NCBI GenBank assembly: GCA_002887195.1
Contig: PJAB01000786.1
Coordinates: 1 to 20,810 of the forward strand
DNA length: 20,810 nt
Reading direction: 5' to 3'
From: Chrysochromulina parva
Taxonomy: Eukaryota > Haptophyta > Prymnesiales > Chrysochromulinaceae
The stretch's first letter is position 1, and every line of letters starts with the position of its first letter. Below the pieces are notes generated by a model. That model had not been told where the DNA came from. It was given only the letters and a program-made list of their open reading frames with translations, and searched no databases. Positions 8,083-15,800 of this stretch are shown here, piece by piece. Made by a program: the position numbers and the translations under genes.

Positions 8083-9978
8083 AGCCTTGGCGTCGGTGGT
8101 AGCCCGCACCACCGCAATCCGTCGCGTCGCCGGGGTACGTGTACTGGCCGCGCTGGATGCGCCTGAACAGGTCGTGACGGTCCGTGCCCACAAACGGCAG
8201 CATGTTTGTAAGCACCACGTACACGAGGACGCCGAGGGACCACATGTCGACCGCCTTGCCATACCCCTCGCCAGAGACGAGCTCCGGCGCGCAGTATGAA
8301 GGTGTGCCGCATCGCGTGGTGAGACGCCCCTCCTTACACGTCGAGAGCCCGAAATCGGTCAGCTTGACCACCTCGCCAGCACCCGCGCCCAGGCCCGCGC
8401 CTGCGGCGGCACTGTCGCTGCCCTCAGCGGCCGCGACGGCGCCACCGCCGCCGCCCTCGCCACCCTCGTCGACGGCAAAGAGGATGTTCTCGGGCTTGAT
8501 GTCGCGATGGATGATGTTACGCGCGTGAAGGTACTCGACAGCATCCACCACCTGGATGAGCAGATGGCGCGCGCGCAGCTCCTCGTACGGCCCGTGCGCC
8601 TTCAGCCTCGCCTGCAGGTGACCCCCCATCACGAGCTCCATCACGAGATACACGCACATCTCCGTCGTGACGAAATCGATCAGCTCGACGATGTGGCCGT
8701 GATGGATCCGTTTCAGGATCTCCACCTCAGCAGGCTCGAGCGAAAAGTCCTCATGCAGCTGTCGCACAAGGAGGCAGTCAAAGGAGGTCATCAGGGAGGC
8801 CGTCAGGAGGCAATCAGAGCTCGTCGGGAGGTCATCAGAGGCCATCAGAGGCCATCAGAGGTCATCAGAGGTCATCAGAGGTCATCAGAGGTCTCAGGAG
8901 GTCATCCGAGGCCCTCCGAGGCCCTCCGGCTCCTGCGCACCTGTCGCTTACGCTCGACGATCTTCATCGCCACTCGACGTCCGCTTTCACGCGTCGTGGC
9001 GAGCCAGACGGTGCCGAACGCGCCCACGCCGAGCATCGAGCTCACATGGTACGCGGCCTGCACGCCCGGCGGCAGGCGCAGGCGCGGCGGCTGCGGCGGC
9101 TGCGGCGGCTGCGGCGGCTGCGGCGGCTGCGGCGAGGGGGTGGCAGCCGCCGGGGCCAGTTGCTGCTGCGGCGGCGGCGGTGAGAAGCGCGGCAGGGCGG
9201 GAGAGGGGTGGGAGCTCGTGGGGTGTGAGAGCGAAAGAGGGAGGAGCTCGCCCTCAGAGGGACACTCGTCGGCATGGAGCTCACGCGGGCAGTGCGGCAG
9301 GCTCGGGTGCAGCGGCGGCGGCGACGGTGCCAGCGGCTGCTGCGGCTGCTGCGACGGCTGCTGCGGCGGCTGCTGCGGCTGCTGCGAGGGATGGAGGAGC
9401 TCCGCGGCGCGGTGCGAGGGCGGCGGCGGCTGCGTCGGCTGCGTCGGCCGCGCGAGCGCGTCGACCGCGCCGTGAACCGCCAGCCCGCCGTTGAACCACA
9501 TCCCAGGTGGCCCAGGGGTGGACGACCGCCTGTGCTCGAAATCACGCGGAGATGCCGCGCCGCCGGCACCCCGCACCGTGTCACCGTCGCGATGGCTCGC
9601 GCGGCTGCTCGCGCGGCTGCGCTCCATGCGTCCGACACTCTGACGGCCGCCGGGCGACACGCTAAGGCCATTTGCCATAGGCAGGCTTGGCTTCCTTGCC
9701 CGCAGTGCGTCGGTAGCCGCGGTTGTGAGCCGCTGCATCGCGTTCGGTGTGAGCCCGATGGCCTGCCGGAGCACCGTGCTGCTGCTTCCGGCGGTTCCGT
9801 GCGGACGCATGGCATGCGTGCTATTCTGGTTCGGACGACCACGTGAGTGTGAGTCGCGCGGCGAGCTCAGAGGCTCGGCGCCGAAGCCGCCCTTGCGCCC
9901 GCGCTTTTCAGCAGAGGCGCAATTGCTCGGCGACGTGAGCTGCGGTAAAAAGGGCGGCTCTGCTCCCTCCCAGTTCAT
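7166..9978 (-). CDS. CAMK-like serine/threonine protein kinase, at least two exons: complement(join(7166..8758,8941..9978))
   Basis: Two same-strand frames join in phase 0 across an intron at 8759-8940 to give 876 aa. Exon 1 carries a long disordered Pro/Gln/Ser-rich N-terminus (residues 1-300), then the glycine loop GVGAFGTVW (317-325) and VAMK with the ATP-binding Lys339. Exon 2 supplies the alpha-C region (EVEILKRIHH), catalytic loop HRDIKPEN (430-437), DFG (481-483), CGTPSYCAPE ending at 505, DMWSLGVLVY, and the end of the C-lobe (ERYSARETLQHPWF). These features place it in the CAMK group. After the domain, VHEMMRGFIAARRLKRAGL resembles the autoinhibitory/calmodulin-binding helix of CaM kinases, suggesting Ca2+ control (inference). 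Unusual: a Gly/Ala insert of about 35 residues just before DFG and an Ala-rich insert of about 75 residues in the C-lobe. Two further short in-frame segments (7643-7768, 7532-7609) may be introns, and the 3' end beyond about 7460 is uncertain. Confidence 0.8.
7532..7609 (-). other. Candidate retained or cryptic 78-nt intron in the kinase gene
   Basis: On the minus strand this stretch contains CCGATGACCTCTGATGG and further TGATG-type units, the same motif that fills the mapped introns, and ends CTCATCAG before GTGAGCACC. Its length is a multiple of three with no stop, so the ORF reads through. Removing it would join ...EEKERS to VSTDQLSTVHEMM. The donor (AGC|GTCGGA) is weak. Confidence 0.4.
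7643..7768 (-). other. Candidate in-frame intron (60 or 126 nt) made of a 60-bp tandem duplication
   Basis: Minus-strand bases 7773-7654 are two near-identical 60-bp units, each beginning AAG|GTGGGAG. The donor AAG|GTGGGA at 7768 can pair with the acceptor at the start of unit 2 (removing exactly 60 nt, 7709-7768) or with GCACAG|GG at 7643 (126 nt). Both leave the frame intact. Unspliced, it encodes two 20-residue repeats (KVGEDGAPEEVRSPLIASLV) directly after the kinase domain. Confidence 0.5.
7654..7773 (-). repeat. 60-bp direct tandem duplication inside the kinase ORF
   Basis: Two adjacent copies with a period of 60 bp (for example ggcaatcaagggagatcgca at 7661 and again at 7721) and only slight divergence at the edges. 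In frame: 20 residues per copy. Confidence 0.95.
8007..8082 (-). repeat. GGC/GCC trinucleotide run encoding polyalanine in the kinase C-lobe
   Basis: A near-perfect ggc run, interrupted by ggt near 8013-8034, encodes an Ala-rich tract on the minus strand. It falls in the kinase C-lobe between the DMWSLGVLVY/FRRI part and the LISRLLKLEPMERYSA part. Confidence 0.9.
8759..8940 (-). other. Kinase intron, GT-AG, 182 bp, filled with decamer repeats
   Basis: Donor CAG|GTGCGC (exon ends at 8941) and acceptor GCGACAG|CTG (exon resumes at 8758). Both flanks are phase 0 and the junction gives ERKRQ-LHEDFSLEPAE, a proper beta3/alpha-C transition. The interior is mostly GATGACCTCT/GATGGCCTCT decamers. 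GCGACAG occurs both at the end of exon 1 and at the end of the intron, a 7-bp direct repeat at the two splice boundaries. Confidence 0.9.
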
Positions 9979-10457
9979 GTCTCAGGCGAGCGCCGGCCGC
10001 CTGGCGCAAAGCAGCCACCAGGCAATTGCGGGCTCGACCAGTCGTCGGCAAAACCCGGACATATCTAGGATGAGATGCCGTCGGAAATCTTCGACCAGTA
10101 AAAATGATTATAGCACCTAGCCGATGACGACGGCCTCGTCTAGTTCCTTGACTTTGATGACGATGTTGAGCTGAACAAGATGGTTGATGACGGCGACCTT
10201 ACATGACGGCGACCTTACAGTCATACGAGCAGAAGAGGCTTCCGTTTATAGTAATGGGTGCATGGGAGCGCTGCGCAGCGTGATGTCTCTCATCCAGAGA
10301 CGTTACAGTAGGATAGTGAGACTGTAGACAGTGTAGATCGTGCGACTGTGGCACACGCGTGGGACTTGACTTGTCTTGGTTCACTTATGGCGACTACTCT
10401 GCTCGTGGCGACCGCCGCCAGGTCACACACGTGGGACTTGACCTGTCTTGGTTCACT
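9979..10457. promoter_or_regulatory. Divergent intergenic region between the kinase and DUF1415-like genes
   Basis: About 480 bp between two divergently oriented starts, presumed to hold both promoters. Visible structures are a short duplication (tgacggcgaccttaca at 10187 and 10204) and a 61-62 bp duplication reaching into the coding start (10358-10490). I cannot identify a TATA or Inr element with confidence. Confidence 0.4.
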
Positions 10458-10490
10458 ATGGCGACTACTCTGCTCGTGGCGACCGCCGCC
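10358..10490 (+). repeat. Tandem duplication covering the start codon of the DUF1415-like gene
   Basis: Copy 1 (10358-10419) and copy 2 (10430-10490) share cgtgggacttgac and atggcgactactctgctcgt, differing by a one-base insertion and a t/c change. Each copy has the same ATG context (10387 and 10458), 71 bp apart and so in different frames. Confidence 0.9.
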
Positions 10491-11829
10491 GCGCTGGCGC
10501 GCATGCCTTCCATTCTCGGCCGCTCGGCGCTGACGCGCTACCTAGCCGAAACGTCTACTCCAGACGTCGCCGTCACGTGGGTCGAGGACGCCTCGGGCGC
10601 CGCACTTCAGCTTCGGCTGTGGGAGACCATCGCGGCGGCGGCGGCGGCGGCTTCGAGTGGGAGCAGTCCCACGCTGCTCGCACTGCCGTCCGTGACGCCG
10701 GCGTACGCGATGTCTCTCATCGAGCTGCCTAGCGACTCGACGGCGGGCGTGCGGCTCACCACGCTGCCGCCGAGCTCGCCCGTACCGGGTATCCTGGTTG
10801 AGCCCGTGCCTGCTAATGATGGCAGCGGCGCCACCGATGGCAGCAGCACGGACGCCGCCACGCGCCTCGATGCCGACGCCGTCCTGGATCGCAGCCGCGC
10901 GTGGGTGCAGCGAACGCTCGCGCCTGGACCGCTCAACTTCTGCCCCTACACGGCGTCGGCGGCGCTGGCGGGCGTCGGCCTTGAGTTGCTCGGCGTGCGG
11001 CCGGCGCCGATTGCATACGGCGTGTGCGAGGGAGCGGCGCTGCCCGAGGTGCTCGTGAGCTTCTGGCGCCTTGTGAATGACGCCATGCTCAAGCCGGGCG
11101 AGGCGGGCTCCTCCTCCATCCTGCTCATGGCGCCCCGCTGGGACGGCAGGTAGGATGGGTAGCACCAGCGCGTCTTGACGACCACGCAATTGATTGCCAC
11201 TGATGAGTGCCTATGATTACGGCAGGTGGGGCGAGTGGCACCAGCGAGTCTTCCCGACACTCGAGGCGACGCTACTCGCGGCCGGCCTCTCCCGCACGCT
11301 TGGGATCGTGTGCTTCCACCCGTGCTACCTCACGCCCGACAGGCGAGTGCTCTTGAGTGCTCTTGAGTGCTCTTGAGTGCCAACGGAATGCACACAGAGT
11401 GCCAACTCAGTGGACTGATCGCTCCCACACCTTCCCACACCTCGTGCCCGACGCAGCGCCTATCTCGCGCGCAACCGCTTCGGTCACATGCACTCGACGG
11501 CGCGCCTTCGCCGCTGGCATGAGGCTGTGGACGCGCCGCTCTCGCGCACTCTCAGCGACGACGAGGTGCACTGGGCGGGCTCGTACCAGCGTCGCTCGCC
11601 CCACGCGACCATCAACGTGCTCTGGACCCGCCAGCTGGAGGTCGCTGAGCGACGGCGCAATTCGGCCAACCTGTACACGCGCAACCTGCGCCGAGCGCTT
11701 GCGGTCGGCTTCGAGCGGCTGCACGCCGAAGCGCAGCGTGAGCGCGGTGCGGGTGCTGGACTTGGAGAGGTGGGTGGAGACTTTCCTGGTGAATGCAGGA
11801 GAACGAGAGAGACTCTCGAAGACACATAA
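10458..11829 (+). CDS. DUF1415-like protein, three exons: join(10458..11149,11226..11342,11457..11829)
   Basis: The joined frame gives 393 aa with phases agreeing at both junctions. The start is the ATG at 10458 (MATTLLVATAAALARMP), a hydrophobic N-terminus that may be a signal or organelle-targeting peptide; the frame upstream has only a GTG. Residues about 147-164 (RAWVQRTLAPGPLNFCPY) match the WVxRxxxxxxxxCP opening of bacterial DUF1415 proteins. Later family-like elements are SSILLMAPRW, the FHPCY segment in exon 2 (DUF1415 proteins have FHPxY), and QRRSPHATINVLWTRQ in exon 3 (family RSPYPxxHLLR). The biochemical role of DUF1415 is unknown. Exon 1 carries about 110 extra N-terminal residues compared with the core, and a long stretch between FHPCY and RSPHA is also expanded. 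The first intron is GT-AG; the second uses a GC donor. Confidence 0.7.
11150..11225 (+). other. DUF1415-gene intron 1, GT-AG, 76 bp, duplicates the adjoining exon
   Basis: Donor GGCAG|GTAGGA, acceptor TACGGCAG|GTGGGG; splicing gives APRWDG-RWGEWHQ. The 40 bases from 11144 match the 40 from 11220 at 31 positions, and the offset of 76 equals the intron length. The interior has TGATTGCCACTGATGAG, the same motif family as the other introns. Confidence 0.85.
11343..11456 (+). other. DUF1415-gene intron 2, GC-AG, 114 bp
   Basis: The exon 2 frame ends in phase 2 (GAC AG) and exon 3 needs phase 2 (C GCC TAT). The only good boundary is CAG|GCGAGT, a strong GC donor, with acceptor GACGCAG|C, giving LTPDSAYLARNRFGH. 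The intron opens with three and a half copies of GAGTGCTCTT. Its 3' end (acctcgtgcccgacgcag, 11439-11456) is a near copy of the exon 2 end (acctcacgcccgacag, 11327-11342). Confidence 0.8.
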
Positions 11830-12130
11830 AGACAAATTACACGAATATCGTACATGGAAATAGATACTCACAGCTGCTCCAATCCCGACAGGCTGTGCCG
11901 TGCGTCCCGGCCGCCGCTGTCGGCGACGCATTTACACGACATCCACCGACATGGACATATGCACAGGTGCCAGCACCTCCGGTATCCACCATGTCCGTGT
12001 GACGAAAAGTCTCGTGCGTCTAATCTGTTAATGTATTCACCTTCATTGTCTACTCTCTTACTATGATCTCTCACATGCTCAGCACAAACTCTGAACGCAT
12101 CTCGAGGACTGTTTGTTAGGCAGCTTGCAT
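11830..12130. other. Convergent 3' intergenic region
   Basis: About 300 bp between the stop of the DUF1415-like gene (+) and the stop of the small gene (-). Less GC-rich than its surroundings; presumably two 3' UTRs. No gene or recognisable RNA seen. Confidence 0.4.
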
Positions 12131-12505
12131 CTAATCGGCCTTGAAAACCGCGGCATCGATTTCGGGGGACCAACGGTACTTGGGAGCCTTGGTGCCGGAC
12201 TTCCCGGCGCCCCGTGCCTTGAGCGCGTCGAGCATGTCGATGTCGCAGCCCGATGAATCGTCATCGCGGCAGTACTCGTTGACCTCGGCAACACTATACG
12301 AGACGGGAAGACTCTTCCCGTCTCTAATCATGCCCATGAATGAGTTCATGAGGGTCTCGAAGTTCGATTGCGACATGACCGGAAGAGCCGCACGACTGGT
12401 GTGAGGGCCCATGACTCTGAGCGCGCCGGCACTGTGTACGAATTGCGCCGGCGCGATAGATGCGACGCACGAGATAACGACCGCCCGGATCAGAGAAGCC
12501 ATCAT
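12131..12505 (-). CDS. Small secreted or organelle-targeted hypothetical protein
   Basis: I take the ATG at 12505 (a second follows at 12502), giving 124 aa; the frame is open further upstream but without a hydrophobic start. The N-terminus MMASLIRAVVISCVASIAPAQF is a good signal peptide, followed by a basic, Ser/Ala-containing stretch (GALRVMGPHTSRAALPVMSQ) that could be a plastid transit region of the bipartite kind used by algae with secondary plastids, or simply the mature N-terminus. The mature part holds YSVAEVNEYCRDDDSSGCDIDMLDALKARG and ends KYRWSPEIDAAVFKAD. Two cysteines eight residues apart bracket an acidic segment. I do not recognise the family. It is divergent from the ABC transporter gene, with about 300 bp between the starts. 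Confidence 0.6.
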   Translation of the reverse strand: MMASLIRAVVISCVASIAPAQFVHSAGALRVMGPHTSRAALPVMSQSNFETLMNSFMGMIRDGKSLPVSYSVAEVNEYCRDDDSSGCDIDMLDALKARGAGKSGTKAPKYRWSPEIDAAVFKAD

Positions 12506-12802
12506 CGTGATCGGCAAAATGCGGTAATGCGCACACGTGACTAAACACGCGCCGAACTCAAGATTCCTGTTTCGGCAATGTTTCCGACTTACTGCGTTAC
12601 TGTAGAACGAAGAGAGATTTTCGCAGGTGGAGTTCAATTCCAAAACATTTGCAGAACGCTGGTGTTAAGTGTCGTTTGGAAGTGGTACGACGAAGTACCT
12701 GTGTGTTCACACCGCTCGACGGGGTCTGCGAAAAATTCGCCCCGAAGACGTCCGCGCGCCTCTCGCTCGCGCGGTCCTCGACGCAACATAAAGCCCCGAG
12801 AC

Positions 12803-15800
12803 ATGGAATACAACCGTGACGGTCGCGTGCAAGCGACGTTGATGGAGGACTCGGAGCCAAGCGGCCGCTGGTGCTGGCGCAGGCGGCCCAAGCGCACGAC
12901 GAGCAGCACCATCATCGACCCGCTCCCGTGTGCCGCGGACGAAGTGGCGATCAAAGTGGTGAAGCCCGCGAGCAAGCGGGGCCTCTCGTTTCGCAAGGTA
13001 TTTGCGCTCTCGTCCGAGGAGCGACCCGTCCTCGTCCTGGCGGTGCTGCTGCGCTTCGTCTCGGAGGGCGCTAACATGATCATCCCGCTCATCCTGGCGA
13101 AGGCGTACGATGCGGTGGTCGAGAACTACCAGAAGCCCGAAAAGGAGCACGAGACGCGCCGGACGATCACCCACTCATTCATCTTGGTGCTCTCGCTGCA
13201 CGTGGGCGGTCAGCTAGCTCAATTCCTCTCGAGCATCAGCGCGGGCATGGCGGGTGAGCGTGTGGTCTCGCGCCTCCGCCGTAAGCTGTACCAGCATTTG
13301 CTTGAGCAGGTGCGCTCACTATTGACCTCTGATGCCTCTGATGTCCTCTGATTGCCTGCGTTCATCGGCTGCTCGAGCAGGTGCGCTGATGACCTCTGAC
13401 TGCCACGTGATCCTCACATGCGTCTGATGACCACTGATGACCACTGATGACCACTGATGACCACTGATGACCACTGATGACCACTGATGACCACTGATGA
13501 CCTCTGATGACCACGGATGACCTCTGACTGCCACGTGATCCTCACATGCGTCTGATCACCGCCGATGACCGATGCACCTGCCTCGAGCAGGAGATTGGCT
13601 TCTTCGACGCGCACAAGAGCGGCGACCTCGTCTCCCGACTGGGCACGGACACGCAGCTCGTGCAGACGGCGACCACGCAGTCGATCAACGACTTCCTGAT
13701 TGGGATCCTGAAGGTGGTCTCGAGCGTGACGCTCATGTTCCTCGTGTGCTGGCAACTCACCCTGATCGTCTTCGGCACTATTGTGCTCTGGCTCCTCTTC
13801 GTGTGCACGCCGCTCATGGGAGTGGTCAAGCGGCTCACGAAGGCGTACCAGGCAGCCCTCGCGCGCGCGGCAATTGCGAGCACGGAGGCGCTTGGGATGA
13901 TGCGTACCGTCCGCTCGTTTGCCTCCGAGCTACATGAGCTCTCCAAGTATGTTCGCTGATGGTCCTCTGATGGTCCTCTGAGTGTACTATGTTTGCCCTC
14001 CGAGTGCCCTCTGATGGCCCTCGCACTCAGGTACCAGGAGTGCATCGGAGCCCCTTCCAAGGGGCGCTGGTGGCCGCAGCCAGGCGACACAACGTACCAG
14101 CACGGCGTGTGGAAGGTGAGTGTGGGCACCCATTGTCGTCCGATCGAATCTGATGGGGCGCCGCCATCATGTGACTGCATGATTGCATGCGAGTGCGATG
14201 GCCATCAAGTGATTGCATGCGAGTGCGATGGCCATCAGGTGATCGTGGGCACCAGCCTTGCGAATTCGGGCTTCGCCATCATCTTTGGCGCGCTGCACGT
14301 GAGCCTGTGGATGGGCTTCGTGCTCATCACGGCGGGCGAGCTCAAGTTCGGGCATCTGACCGCGTTCCAAGGCTACCAGATGCAGATAGTGATGGGCATT
14401 GGGCAGGTGGCGGGCGCGGCGATGCAGCTCGCCTCCGCTATGGGTGGTGCGTCCAAGATCTTTGAGCTCCTTGACCGGACACCCGAGATACCAACAAGGG
14501 GCGGTGAGGTGCCCGAGTCGACGATGAGGGGGGCACTCTTCTTTGAAGACCTCAAGTTTGCCTTCCCAACGGCTGTCGATCGGCCGGTGCGGCGGCCTGA
14601 TGACCTCTGATGACCTTCTGATGACCTCTGATGACCCCAACGGCTTTCGATCGGCCGGTGCGGCGGCCTCGGATCGCATATGATCAGCTGCATGTGATAT
14701 CCTCTCAGAGGGCCCTCTAATGACCTGTGGTGACCTTCTGATGACCCTCTGATGACCCTCTGATAACCTCTGATGACCTTCTGATGATGGCCTCTGATGG
14801 CCTCTGATGGCCCTCTGATGGTCTCGGATTGCATCCAGGTCCTGCGTGGCCTCACCCTTCGAGTTGCGGCCGACACGACCGTTGCCCTCGTTGGTTCGTC
14901 TGGCTGTGGGAAAAGCACCGTGCTCTCGCTCCTCCTTCGCTTCTACGAGCCTCAGCAGGTGACCGCCTCTGAGTCCTGCCTCTGAGCGCGTCTGAGTGCG
15001 TCTGGGTGTGCTTGGGTATCATGGATACCCCCGTGACGACCCCCTTGACGACGCCCTGGAACCGCAGGGCCGCATCACCATCGATGGAACGAGCGTGAGC
15101 GTGCTGGACCCAGTCTGGCTGCGTGCCCATATGGCTTTCGTACAGCAGGAGCCAATCCTCTTTGGTGTCTCCGTGCGCGAGAATGTGGCCTACTACCTCT
15201 CTGCTGCCGCCGCGCGCTCCCCCGGCACTGCGGACCCGTGTAAGGCAGCTGAGAGCCTCGAGACAGTCCAGGCGCGTTAATCGCCCACTTGATTGCTACT
15301 TGATGGCCCCCTTGATTGCTCCCTGGATTGCCACTTGATTTTCCCCTTGATTGCTACGTAATTGTCCCCTTGATTGCTCCCTTGATTGCTCCATTGATTG
15401 CCATCTGAGCGGACGCGTGCTTGCATGCAGTCGCGCGTCGAGGCCGCATGCCGCAAGGCAAACGCGCACTCCTTCATCGAGGGGCTCACCGACGGGTACG
15501 ATGCTGCTCTGTGCATGCTGATTGCGTCTAATTGCGTCTCTTTGCATGCTGAGTGCATGCTGAGTGCATGCTGAGTGCATGCTGAGTGCATGCTGAGTGC
15601 ATGCTGAGTGCATGCTGAGTGCATGCTGAGTGCATGCTGAGTGCATGCTGAGTGCATGCTGAGTGCACTCTGATTGCCTCTGATGGTTCCTCTCATCAGG
15701 TACGCGACGCTGGTAGGCGAGCGCGGTGTTAAGCTGAGCGGCGGGCAGAAGCAGCGAGTAGCCATCGCACGCGCGCTGCTCTCCGAGCCACGAATCCTTC

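Noticed and set aside
10359..10457. Extended N-terminus of the DUF1415-like protein starting at 10359
   Set aside because: That position is GTG, not ATG; the first in-frame ATG is 10458. The extension merely translates the duplicated leader.
13424..15664. CRISPR-like arrays of short regular repeats
   Set aside because: Units are contiguous without spacers, lie inside phase-verified introns of a eukaryotic gene, and no cas gene is present.
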